DNA of 64,000 nt, taken from Panopea generosa. Its lineage: Eukaryota > Mollusca > Bivalvia > Adapedonta > Hiatellidae. The DNA lies in contig CM055896.1 of the NCBI GenBank assembly GCA_029582155.1, positions 22,683,110 through 22,747,109 of the forward strand, read 5' to 3'. Made by a program: the position numbers and the translations under genes. Positions within the stretch are counted from its first letter, which is position 1. Every line of letters starts with the position of its first letter. This document shows, piece after piece, positions 52,601-63,300 of this stretch. Under the pieces are notes generated by a model that worked only from the letters and a program-made list of their open reading frames with translations, was not told the origin of the DNA and did no database searches.

Positions 52601-52960
52601 TTATAAAAGAAAACTACAGAGGTTAAATATAAGCTTTGATTAATTTTCATTGGCGAATCTAGGTCATGGCTACAGTAAGTTTATGAGAATAATCATACAA
52701 ATATTTATCAGAGAAATAATAAGACAGACATGTATCAATATTATTAAACTATTTAAATTGACTATTTGCTGTTTAATGTTGTAACAACTTATTGAAACTA
52801 ATTGAATGAACTCTGGGAACAGGCGATCACCTGATTAGCTTGAACTGAATTTACAAAACAGATATAATTGCTAAATCCTAACATTAATTACATTTAAAAC
52901 ATGTCTGTATTGGTTAAAGTGTTTATGGCACTGGTGACAAACTGTAAAGCCCGCCACATG
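52601..52960 (-). repeat. Internal direct repeat B1 of the tyrosine-recombinase element
   Basis: Direct copy of 51837-52187 at an offset of 764 bp. It adjoins the end of the coding region on the minus strand, as B1 would. Differences between the two copies show the insertion is not recent. Confidence 0.85.
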
Positions 52961-53079
52961 ACAAGATATGACTAACATTCGAGCCCCGCAGATCTTGTCA
53001 CCGCCACAAGTACCGTAAAAAGGAAGCCGACCAAGAAATGCCAAATATTTAAATGCTATGCATGGTAGATGCCAAGGGC

Positions 53080-53690
53080 CGGTTTCTACACAAGATGACG
53101 AAACTGAGCAGCAACCTCTTAGGAAACACTGTAAAGCTGCTTGTAAACGAAATAGAAAAAATACCATTCCCTAATTTTGATAAATGAACATCGTCAAAAT
53201 ATAAACCTGGACTCGATTTATAAATTTCTGGATACTTGATATACCCGCCATCTGAACGAATTAGTTCTGTGGCTACCCTACTATTTAATCTAATTCTTGC
53301 TCTTTCAAGAGCACCATGGTTCAATTATTTCCTCCAGTAAGACGAGGTAGGATTTGCGACCACGCAATGAAAGTATGAGGTAGTGAGATTTGAATCTTTC
53401 TTAACGTATCAATAATATTGAAACGTAAAGTTACTGTTGACACACAACCAATATCGTTTCCCCCACAATGAATAACTAATATTTTAGATGCTTCTTCATA
53501 AAACAACATTAATTTGACTGTCCCTAACACCTGATACCATTTCATTCCACCTCTACCCTGCCACCACACGCTGTTTAACTGCTTTTCATATCCAAGTTGA
53601 CTGGAGATGATAGCCAAGCATGAGTAAGAGCTCTCTTTATAATTGAAGAGCCTATGATTCTTAACCAATTGTTAGTGTACTCGGAGGCAG
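53080..53690 (-). pseudogene. SGNH/GDSL-type hydrolase domain of the element, broken
   Basis: Minus-strand translation shows the SGNH blocks in order: IIGSSIIKRA (block I serine, about 53660), WWQGRGGMKW (glycine block, about 53570), VIHCGGNDIG (block III asparagine, about 53465), 'WSQILPRL' (about 53350) and DDVHLSKLGN (block V Asp and His, about 53190). All four signature residues can be recognised. The frame is broken by a stop with frameshift near 53590 and by a stop or shift near 53325. SGNH hydrolases act on ester bonds, and the substrate here is unknown. The domain follows the recombinase directly, so it is the last coding unit of the element. Similar domains occur in some tyrosine-recombinase elements and in ORF1 of some CR1 LINEs, as I recall. 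The domain call is strong; its role is unknown. Confidence 0.82.
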
Positions 53691-53739
53691 AAAAATGTCC
53701 GAATAAAATCAATCATGCTCACTTATGATGTTAAAAGTT

Positions 53740-54720
53740 CCTCAGTCGGCAATCTTATGTAAGATTGAAAGGCGTTCGATTCCCACCTACCACATTTTTT
53801 AATTTTTCATTTGACAACCCATATATTGCAGCAACGGTGGCTGCTCCGATACGAAAGGAATGCGTTGTACTTGGTTGTTTGAATGCTTACCGCTGATAAT
53901 GCTCTCTTAAGTACACAAGTGAACTGATATCGACTAACTGAAACACCACTAAAAAGATAAAATAACGGACCCCTACATTTTGGTATAACCGCCAGGTGAG
54001 CCTTAATTAGATGAACTCGACATGTTGCTGATTTTATGGTTGGTATTGCGGTACTCTTCCCTTAAGGTAAGTCTGTTTTTGCGGAAACTAACCTTAATTC
54101 TAGATTTTTATCCTTAAACTGAACATCTGACAATCTGATTATATGCTTACCACTATTATTAGGACAACTACTAATAAGTTCACCTACTCTGAAAAAAACA
54201 ACAACAACAAAAAACATTACAGAAAATGCAGCTGAAAAAAGAGATGCCTCATATTTTGAACTGCATACCACAGGCAAAGTGCAGATAAGCTTAAACAGCA
54301 ATGCCGGGATGATAGGTAACCGAACATCAACATGCAAGGAAAGTCTTGCCATGCCTTGCAACATTTTCCTAACTATAAAATGTTCTACAATGTCATGTTC
54401 TCCATTAAGTTTACACTTTAAACCAATTCCAGACATATATGACCTCACTGAACTTGCCGCCAAGCCTTTGACAGACAGGTATGCAATAATCTCCGTAATT
54501 TGATTAAGTGGTGGTGACCAACTTTATTCTTAGTTGTGTAAACCTCTAAACTGTTCGAATTTATTCACCGCAGTATCGTAAAATGTTTTTGTATTCTGCG
54601 AAATAGAAGCACTTAATAGTCTGTTAGTGGCAAAACCAAGATCAATTATTGAAATGATTCTTGAATAGGTAATGGTTCGCTGTCTACTAATGGGGCCAGC
54701 AATTGAAACCGCGACCATTG
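53740..54720 (-). pseudogene. Tyrosine recombinase of the element, broken
   Basis: The N-terminal core-binding part reads LLSASISQNTKTFYDTAVNK (about 54620-54560), then after a shift AASSVRSYMSGIGLKCKLNG and KMLQGMARLSLHVDVRLPI (54460-54310). The catalytic part has the first arginine in FFRVGELI (about 54180), HSFR at 53851-53862 (the HxxR motif) and the nucleophile tyrosine in FQSYIRL (codon about 53760). The enzyme would cut and rejoin DNA through a 3'-phosphotyrosine link to insert the circular cDNA. Breaks: a stop after 'FRGLHN' (about 54530), a stop after 'KTDLP' (about 54062), and one-base shifts just before HSFR and before GRW. A run of four Val codons (GTT)n before FFRVGELI looks like a microsatellite expansion. 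All catalytic residues I can check are present, though spread over frames. Confidence 0.85.
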
Positions 54721-54774
54721 CTGTCAGGAAAGAGAATCGGCAATGCCATTATGGTTACCAGGTATGTGTACAGA

Positions 54775-55140
54775 TTTAAACTGACCAAAGGCCGGGCAAG
54801 GGTCATTACTCTTTAATATTTCGAAGACTTTTTATTCAAGATTGAAACCAAACCATTATTATCAATATGCATGATAATCCTTTTACCCCTCAGCATGGGA
54901 GCCCAAATGTAGAAGGCAAGCACAACCGGAACCAGTTCCAAAAATGTTATATCTTTGAAAATATCAGAACTTAACCATGATTTAGGCCAAGCAAAGTAAA
55001 CCCAATGTGAATCAAAATAAGCCCCACAACCTTATTCTGCATTTCCAGCACTATCTGTAAATAAAGAGATACATTCGTTGTCCAACCAGCAAGCTTCAGG
55101 AATTAAAAAATAACCGTTGAAACATTCAATGAAAAGTAGC
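54775..55140 (-). pseudogene. RNase H domain of the element, broken
   Basis: The minus strand reads LFTDSAGNAE, a TAA stop, GCGAYFDSHWVYFAWPKSW, then FKDITFLELVPVVLAFYIW and IIMHIDNNGLVSILNKKSS. The acidic residues expected in the DIRS-type RNase H (TDSAG aspartate, ELVP glutamate, HIDN aspartate) are present. The domain would remove RNA from the RNA-DNA hybrid. It follows RT through the 'RELQSLVGLLKFCSRAIPAA' connection (about 55300-55240). The TAA near 55045 and a frameshift disable it. Confidence 0.85.
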
Positions 55141-55304
55141 CAGATTTCAAGTCTTCCTTAAACCCTACGTTGACTCTAATGTGGTGTCTCTGATGCTTTA
55201 GACCGGACATGGCATCATAAAAACGCCATTTGAATGCTTTTGCTGCCGGAATCGCACGAGAACAAAACTTTAATAACCCTACTAGAGACTGGAGTTCTCT
55301 CAAG

Positions 55305-56345
55305 GTAACTTTTTCTTATTCATGTATAGCAATAGGAGCGATTTTAACTGACATATTTTGTCATAAGGAATTCTGACCAACATATCGTCAGAGTCTATCT
55401 CTAGACTTAAATACACCAAAACAGTGGAAGGACCAACAGTTTTATCATGAGCTTACTGAACCCCCAACTTCTGACACGTCTCAGCAAACTTATTCATAAT
55501 GTATAGGCATTCATTTGATTCCTGTCTTCCCCCAAAGAGAAAACCATCAAGAAAATGCACTATAGACTCCTTTCTCGACTTGTATTTAATCAACCACTCT
55601 AAAAAAAAACAGGCACTTTTTTCAAACAAAGTACAAGATATAGAGCAGCCCATAGACAATGTCTTGTCTACAAATATGAGATTTAACAATTGAAACCCAA
55701 CAGTCAAAATCGGATGGGTGAATTGGCAACACGCTAAATGCTGATTTTATATCCATCTTTGCCAGTAATACCCCTTTTTTAAGGGAATATATTATATCTA
55801 ATACCGAATCAAATGAAGAATACTGAACAGAGCATTATATTTTATCAATGAAGTCATTGATGCTTTGGCCGGACGGAGAAGATAAATGTTGAATCAATCG
55901 ATATGAATTGTCTTTTTTGGGCTCAATACCAATCAGTGAAAACCTAAGAGTTTTGATAGGTCACTTTTGAAAAGGACAATTCTACCCAAACTAATTTCTT
56001 TTAAAACTCTCTCAGGAGCAGCTGCTGGATTTTCCCGAACTGATCTGATATTTTTGCAATTAATCGCTACCCTTGGACCCCCATACTGTAATTGAAACCC
56101 ATTTGAAAACCAATCACTTAATAATGAAGCAACACATTGATCAGGGTAATCATTCAAATAGAACTGAAGAAATTTAACGTTTATTGGTGTTTGCGCGAGG
56201 CCCTGTATATGTAAATGATCCTCTGGGAATTTCACCCTTGCTAGCAGACTGTGCAGCGGCAGACAAAACTGGTCGGAAGCTAGGAGCTTGCTGAGGTCCT
56301 CTAAATTGAGGTCTGAACTGCAACCTAAAATAGGACGAACTTTTA
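55305..56345 (-). pseudogene. Reverse transcriptase of the element, broken; LDD mutated to LDG
   Basis: The N-terminal section NVKFLQFYLNDYPDQCVASL and 'GPRVAINCKNIRSVRENPAA' (about 56180-56040) is typical of DIRS-type RT leaders. After a shift near 55950 come 'SYRLIQHLSSP', LLAKMDIKSAFSVLPIHPSD (motif A, about 55780-55720), 'KTLSMGCSISCTLFEKSACF' (motif B, about 55660-55610) and VHFLDGFLFGG (motif C, about 55560-55530), then 'DKTVGPSTVLVYLSLEIDSD' (about 55430). Motif C should read LDD; here the second aspartate codon is GGT, so polymerase activity would be lost. Further breaks include a stop in 'DKI*CSVQ' (about 55835) and a frameshift near 55690. Strong resemblance to DIRS-like RT rather than LTR or LINE RT. 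Confidence 0.88.
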
Positions 56346-56640
56346 TTGCCAATACGTTTACATCTGATCATAAGATGTGGACCTGAACATTGCCTACAAA
56401 CATGAGCATAATTGCAAAACTTTTTTGTGCAAACTGCTGAATAATTGTAATCAAAACAACGTTTCTTTAAAGGCTATGAATACGAGGCAAAATATCTTGG
56501 TGTAGCAGTCTGATACATATGCAGCAACCAAAACTCCTGGTTAACTGTACCCCAAGGAGCCGCAGGGTCTCTCTCCTTCTTTAAACAAAATTTTCATCAT
56601 ACTGTTTCCAACCAAACCCCCCCTCTTTTAAGAGAAAAAG
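56345..56640 (-). pseudogene. Gag-like C-terminal segment with zinc knuckle
   Basis: Minus-strand frames read 'APWGTVNQEFWLLHMYQTAT' (about 56565-56505), then CFDYNYSAVCTKKFCNYAHV + CRQCSGPHLMIRCKR (56459-56350), a cysteine/histidine-rich nucleic-acid-binding motif usual at the end of gag in DIRS-like elements. The part N-terminal to it is not recognisable and may be truncated near 56640. The following basic, Pro/Gln-rich stretch leads into the RT leader. A frameshift separates the W-rich part from the knuckle. Confidence 0.65.
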
Positions 56641-56867
56641 AAACTAGGATTATTTATGGCAGCCATCATGCGACTACCCCACGGAAGCACTTCCTGTTTT
56701 GCAATGGTGCCACTATGCCTATATATACATTTTTTCTTTCATTGATTTTATTTATTTATTTTTTATTTATTTTTTCTTCTTTATTTTTTTGCTTGTTTCT
56801 TTAAACAGGTTACCATTCTCGCAAAACGGATACATAAGAGTAACCTTTACACATTATTTTATATTTT
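56641..56867. other. T-rich spacer with solitary copies of the 22-bp motif
   Basis: Contains a T-rich tract (56725-56795) and a single 'aggttaccattctcgcaaaa' + 'cgg' motif at 56807 that resembles the monomers of the adjacent array. Confidence 0.6.
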
Positions 56868-57735
56868 ACTTAAAACAGGTAACCTTTCCCACAAAAGGGA
56901 TGCACCTTTCCCACAAAAGGGATGCACCTTTCCCACAAAAGGGATGCACCTTTCCCACAAATGGGATGCACCTTTCCCACAAAAGGGAATACACCTTTCC
57001 CACGAAAGGGATGCACCTTTCCCACAAAAGGGAATACACCTCTCCCACGAAAGGGATGCACCTTTCCCATAAAAGGGAATACACCTCTCCCACAAAAGGG
57101 ATGCACCTTTCCCACAAAAGGGAATACACCTCTCCCACAAAAGGGATGCACCTTTCCCACAAAAGGGATGCACCTTTCCCACAAAAGAGATGCACCTTTC
57201 CCACAAAAGGGAATACACCTTTCCCACGAAAGGGATGCACCTTTCCCACAAAAGGGAATACACCTCTCCCACGAAAGGGATGCACCTTTCCCACAAAAGG
57301 GAATACACCTCTCCCACAAAAGGGATGCACCTTTCCCACAAAAGGGAATACACCTTTCCCACAAAAGGGATGCACCTTTCCCACAAAAGGGATACACCTT
57401 TCCCACAAAAGGGATGCACCTTTCCCACAAAAGGGAATACACCTCTCCCACAAAAGGGAATACACCTTTCCCACAAAAGGGATGCACCTTTCCCACAAAA
57501 GGGAAGACACCTTTCCCACAAAAGGGATGCACCTTTCCCACAAAAGGGATACACCTTTCCCACAAAAGGGATGCACCTTTCCCACAAAAGGGAATACACC
57601 TCTCCCACAAAAGGGAATACACCTCTCCCACAAAAGGGATGCACCTTTCCCACAAAAGGGAAGACACCTTTCCCACAAAAGGGATGCACCTTTCCCACAA
57701 AAGGGAATACACCTTTCCCACAAAAGGAGTATTAA
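56868..57735. repeat. 22/23-bp hairpin minisatellite, about 38 copies
   Basis: Units 'cctttcccacaaaagggatg' + 'ca' (22 bp) and 'cctctcccacaaaagggaat' + 'aca' (23 bp) are interspersed. In the 22-bp form each unit contains a self-complementary CCTTT/AAAGG stem around a 6-7 nt loop. Mixed unit lengths rotate the reading frame, and long frames on both strands (180-350 codons) are by-products. Flanking single motifs (56807, 57855 and 59502) have the same core. Confidence 0.96.
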
Positions 57736-57945
57736 GCATTTTTTTATTTAATTTTTTTTATTTTTAATTGTTTATTTATTTATTTATTGGATTTAGTTTA
57801 TTTTATTTTTTTTTATATTCTATATATGCTTTATATGTCTGTGTTACTTTAAACAGGTTAACATTCCCACAAACGGGAGGCACAATAGCAACTGATACAA
57901 ACACAACACAATATTTATTTTATATATTGACCTCTTCGAAATCCC
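57736..57945. other. T-rich low-complexity flank
   Basis: Poly-T and 'tttatttatttatttat' tracts mirror the T-rich flank on the other side of the 22-bp array. A solitary 'aggttaacattcccacaaac' + 'ggg' motif lies at 57855. Confidence 0.7.
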
Positions 57946-58049
57946 GAATTCTAGTCGCGTGCGAGAGCGAGATTTCGCGCGAGACTATGAGCTCAGGAGA
58001 ATTCGTTTCACCGCGGTCGCTGCTGAAACAATGTAGATTTCACGTAAGT
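57946..58049 (+). other. CpG-rich segment ending in a consensus splice donor
   Basis: A local GC- and CpG-rich island ('cgcgtgcgagagcgagattt', 'cgcgcgaga', 'ccgcggtcgc') in AT-rich surroundings, ending in 'cac|GTAAGT' (58044). It could be a first non-coding exon with promoter, spliced to the acceptor 'ttatttcag' at 58525. No open frame is convincing, so it is a weak gene-start candidate. Confidence 0.3.
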
Positions 58050-58535
58050 AAATTGAATTTTCATACATTAACAAATATATATTAAAGCAGTTTAACAAAG
58101 TTTAATTTTATAGAGTATGCTAGTATCAATGATGAACTAAAGAAATGATGCAGTTGTTGACCATGATTACCTTTTTATTGTGACTTTTACTACTGTTGTA
58201 AGAAGGTGGTGTTAGCATAATGTATAATGGTGTGTGTGTGGTATATGAGTGTCAATTATTAAGAAAAGTTATTCTTGCAGAAGAAATTAATTAATTTGTT
58301 TCAAGAACATAATTTATTATAGATATATAAAGACGAGTTAGAAGTTTAAAACTCCGTCTCTGAGGCTGTTTTGTACCAGATGTAGTAACCTAGTTTCTAC
58401 ACAGAAACGAACGTTCCCGTGACATTATACTGTACATGTTTCATAATTTTTTTTTTATTTTATTTATTTACTCATCAACTATTTATAAGTGACTTAAGTT
58501 TATTTTTATATGAATGTTATTTCAGTTCAATTAAA

Positions 58536-58835
58536 ATGCCGTAGGATGACTAGTGTTGTGTGTCCTTGTGTAACCACAAGAGAAGTAAAGTTCCAGCACG
58601 TTCTACATTTTACACTTTTTCAAAAGAGCCCAACAGTGGCAGTCTAGGATCAAACGGAGTTATAAGGATTAAAAGGGCAAACTTAAGCCATGGATACCCA
58701 CATACACTTGATGAAGAAAACCCAGCTATCCTCCATCTCATATGTCGACAGTTTAGAAAAAATTGTACGGCATTCCATATTTCCAAACAGACGAAATATG
58801 CTTGTTTTTCATGTTTAAGTCTTAAAAAAGAGTAA
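58536..58835 (+). pseudogene. Possible THAP-like domain relic
   Basis: Downstream of a 'ttatttcag' acceptor, translation from ATG 58536 gives MP, stop, DD, stop, CCVSLCNHKRSKVPARSTFY + TFSKEPN. This recalls the start of THAP domains (MPxxC...C...F..FP.dP). Two stops interrupt the first seven codons. The later Cys-x2-His pair expected of the zinc site is not found at the usual spacing. THAP domains bind DNA and occur in P-element-type transposases and host regulators. If real, it is a broken exon; it may be chance resemblance. Confidence 0.25.
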
Positions 58836-60254
58836 ATGTTTTCATCTGAGATATCTGAATTAATCAGAGACATAGTCTTTGTCTCTGGAATTAATATATA
58901 AGCATCATTTTCAAAAATGTACCTTTTTTTATTTTTTTACGCATCTTATCCAGTAAAAGAAATCTAACCACAATTTTATCTTTTCTTAAAAATAGGGTTT
59001 TTAACCTTTGATGGATAGTGTCATATGGAATATATTTGCCTACAGGCATATTGCACGAATTATATGCTACTGTCCAGTTACTGGCATTCTGCTGAGCTTT
59101 CATAATTCACCAACACTACAGTCACACCATGTGGTAATGAGAAAAAAACATGCATATTGTACCCCAATTTGCATAATTCACCACAGGTTTTATGTCCCCA
59201 GGGTTTAAGATAGGATATATGTTATATTGCATAGTATTTTGGACAATTACTTAATTTTAACATTTTCAGTTATTTAGTGGGTCAATACCAATGGTAAGAA
59301 ATTATGTAACGTCCGTCCTCTTTTTGTAACGTTCATCCCCTTTATTAGAGTGCGTTAAACAAAATCTCTAATTTTTGTTCATTTTTTTATTTGATAAATT
59401 ATTCATATCTTAGATGCACTCTGCAAACATAAAATACTTAATACATTGAAAAAAAGTGAAATTGATTCTATAAATTGAAAAAAAATAGAATGTATAATCC
59501 AGTTACCGTTCCCACAAAAGGGGATAAAATTAAATTTAGTAACATACCCTTTACTCTTCTTACTAAACCCTCTTATACTTGGTAACTTCTTGCTTGCAAA
59601 GACCTGTTGTTCAAAAGGCAACACACAACAGTAAATTCAAAAACACATTAAATAAAAGAGTTGTATTATTAAATCAATGACATGTCACATTAACCGAATA
59701 TGGTGTTCAACTTACATTGTTTATTTCAATATCATGTCACTAAATAACCATTTTATTTATCTAAACGATTAAAAGTGGGTTAAATGCAAACTTAGACAAC
59801 CGTCATTTTTGAGATTCTAACCCGCGGCTCTGTGGTCTCAGCGTCTAGCATATTCATTGAGACGTCTCCAGAAACTGTACCTCCACAACATCGCCCATGT
59901 CAGGGACGACTATCACTGCAACACCCATGCAATGGCTTATTTACATGACATTTTAAATTCGTACTGGACGGCACTTAAAATTTAAACATCAACAATAAAG
60001 AAACGTTGTAGGTAACAATACAAAATAAATATAAACACAAAATTTGTATCATAACTGTTCCAACAGCTAAAGACTTGTGAAAACTGAACGCATGTACCCT
60101 CGTGATAGGAACACGCTGACCACGCGAAAAGCCATAACACAATGTACATGTAAATAGAACCTCTACAATCTTATGATAAACTTTCACACACTGAGCAAAG
60201 TTATTCGCAATATTAAACTAAACTTGTACTTTAGTTGTTATTACTAACTAATGT
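58836..60254. other. AT-rich intergenic stretch, no gene seen
   Basis: No family resemblance in the frames of 66-73 codons. A solitary 22-bp-array motif ('gttaccgttcccacaaaagg') lies at 59502. Confidence 0.5.
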
Positions 60255-60312
60255 TTCTTAATTTTCAATTTTAAGCGGGGCAACAATTTTTTCTTCCCAC
60301 CATGTGCTATGT
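60255..60312 (-). repeat. Fragment similar to the A2-like segment of the tyrosine-recombinase element
   Basis: 'ttcaattttaagcggggcaa' + 'caattttttcttcccac' resembles 52438-52480 ('ttcaatttcaagcgtagcaa' + 'caatttttttcttcccac') over about 45 bp in the same orientation. It may be a remnant of the 5' A1 repeat or of another copy. It directly abuts the 45-bp array. Confidence 0.5.
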
Positions 60313-63300
60313 GTTTCTCTGTTATAGATATTAGATCTTATAGCACAGTTATTATATATTTCTCTATTACAGCCATTCGACAATATAACACTGCAGTTAT
60401 GTGTTCCTCTATTACTGACATTCGATTATATAGTACAGTAATTATGTGATTTTGTATTACTGACATTCAATCATATAACATTGTAATTATATGTTTCTCT
60501 ATTACTAACATTCGATCATATAACATTGTAATTATATGTTCCTCTATTACTGACATTCGATCATATAGCATTGTAATTATGTGTTTCTCTAATACAGACA
60601 TTCGATTATATAACACAGTAATTATGTGTATCTCTGTTACTGACATTCGATCATATAACATTGTAATTATGTGTTTCTCTATTACAGACATTCGATAATA
60701 TAACACAGTAAGTATGTGTTTCTCTATTACTGACATTCGATCATATAGCACAATAATTATGTGTTTCTCTATTATTGACATGCGATCGTATAGCACTGTA
60801 CTTATGTGTTTCTCTATTATTGACATTCGATTATAAAGCACTGTAATTATGTGTTTCTCTATTATTGACATTCGATCATATAGCACTGTAATTACATATA
60901 AGTGTTTCCTGTTATTGACATTCGATTATATAACACTTTTATTACGTGTTGCCCTGTTACTGACAGTCGATCATATAACACTGTAATTATGTGTTACTTT
61001 ATTATTGACATTCGATCATATAACACAGTTATTATGTGTTTATCTATTATTGATATTCGATTATATAACACATTGATAAGTGTTTCTCTGTTATTGATAT
61101 GCGATTATATAACACTATAATGATGTGTTTCTCTATTATTGATTATATAACACTCCAACTATGTGATTCTCTATTATTGATATTCGATTATATAGCTTTG
61201 TAATTATGTGATTCTCTATTATTGATATTCGATTATATAGCTTTGTAATTACGTATTACACTATTATTGACATTCGATCATATAACACTGTAATTATGTG
61301 TTTTTCAATTATTGACATTATATCATATAGCACTGTAATTGTGTATTGTTTTCTATGATGGACATTCGATCATATAGCACTGTAATAATGTGATTGTCTA
61401 TGATTGACATTCAATCCTATAGCACTGCAATTATGTGTTTCCGTTTTAACTGACATTCGATCATATAACACAGTAGTTATGTGTTTCTCTATTACTGACA
61501 GTCGATCATATAGCACAGTAATTATGTGTTTCTCTATTACTGACATTCGATCATATAGCACTAGTAATTATGTGTTTATCTATTATTGCCATTCGATCAC
61601 AAAACACAGTATTTATGTATTTGTCTATAACAGACATTCGATCATATAACACAGTAATTATGTGTTTCTCTATTATTGATATCCGATCATATAACACAGT
61701 TCTTATGTGTTTCTCTATTATTTATAATATAACACTATGATGATGTGTTTCTCTATTATTGATTGTATAACACTAAAACTATGCATTTCTCTATTACAGA
61801 CATTCGATCATATAACACTGTAGTTATGTGTTCCTCTGCAACTGACATTCGATTATATAGTACAGTAATTACGTGTTTCTCTATTACTGACATTCGATCA
61901 TATAACATTGTAATTATGTGTTTCTCTATTACTAACATTCGATCATATAACACTGTAATTATGAGTTTCTCTATTATTGACATTCGATCATATAACACAG
62001 GTATTTAGTGTTTATCTATTACTGATATTCGGTTATATAACACAGTAATTAAGTGGTTCTCTGTTATTGATATTCGATTATATAACACAGTAATTATGTG
62101 TTTCTCTATTATTGATCATATAACAATATAATTATGTGTTTCTCTAATATTGATTATATAACACTACATCTATGTGATTCTCTATTATTGATATTCGATT
62201 TTATAGCTCTGTAATTATTTGTTTCTCTGTTACTGACATTCGATCATATAGCGCTGTAATTATATGTTTTTCTATTATTAACATTAAATCATATAGCACT
62301 GTAATTGTGTATCTCTCTATTATTGACATTCGATCATATAGTACTGTAATTATGTGATTGTTTATGATTGACATTCGATCCTATAGCACTGCAATTATGT
62401 GTTCCTCTGTTACTGACATTAGATAATATAGCACAGTAATTATGTGTTTCTCTATTACTGACATTCGATCATATAGCACTGTAATTATGCGTTTCACTAT
62501 AAATGACATTCAATAATATAGCACTGTAATTATGTGTTTATCTATTATTGCCATTCGATCACAAAACACAGTATTTATGTTTTTCTCTAGTACAGACATT
62601 CGATCATATAACAAAGTAATTATGTGTTTCACATGTATTGATATTCGATTATATAACACAGTTCTTATGTGTTTCACTGTTATTGATATTCGATTATATA
62701 ACACAGTATTTATGTATTTCTCTGTTATTGATATTCGATTATATAACACAGTTGTTATGTATTTCACTGTTATTGATATTCGATTATATAAACACAGTTA
62801 TTATGTGTTTCTCTATTATTTAACATATATAACTATGTTAGAGTATCTCTATCATTGATTTTATAACACTACCACTATGCATTTCTCTATTACTCACATT
62901 CGATCATATAACACTGTAACTATGTGTTTCTCTGTGATTGATATTCAATTATGTAACACTGTAATTATATGTTTCTCTATTATTGGTATTCGATTGTGTA
63001 GCAATGTTATTATGTGTTTCTTTATTGTTGAAATTCGAACATATAGCTCTGTAATTATGTGTTTCTCTATGACTGACATTTGATCATACAGTACTGTTAT
63101 TATGTGTTTCTCTGTTACTGACATTCGATCATATAACATAGTTATTATGTCTTTCTCTATTATTGACATTCAATCATATAGTACTGTAATTATGTGTTTC
63201 TCTATTATTGACATTCGATCGTATGTGTATAACAACGTAATTTTATGATTCTTTATTTTTGACATTCGATCATGTTACACAGTAATTATGTGTTTCTCTA

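Larger units (their letters stand above)
51837..56640 (-). mobile_element. Tyrosine-recombinase retrotransposon (DIRS/Ngaro-type) with SGNH hydrolase
   Basis: Read on the minus strand, the order is gag-like zinc knuckle (56.6-56.3 kb), reverse transcriptase (56.3-55.3), RNase H (55.1-54.8), tyrosine recombinase (54.7-53.7), SGNH hydrolase (53.7-53.1), then two direct copies of a roughly 355-bp sequence separated by about 410 bp. No integrase, protease or long terminal repeats are seen. The terminal arrangement fits the B1-A2-B2 half of the split direct repeats known for PAT/Ngaro-type elements. The matching A1 at the 5' end was not clearly found (see 60255). Every domain carries stops or frameshifts and the RT has lost a catalytic aspartate, so the copy cannot move on its own. 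YR-type assignment is firm; Ngaro versus another DIRS-like group is inferred from gene order. Confidence 0.88.

Noticed and set aside
56699..57751. 350-codon plus-strand and 279-289-codon minus-strand frames over the 22-bp array
   Set aside because: Several frames on both strands are open together, the content is pure repeat, and the mixed 22/23-bp units rotate the frame.
59825..59900. Another tRNA-like or SINE head ('ggctctgtggtctcagcgtc')
   Set aside because: There is no B box at the expected distance and no tail.
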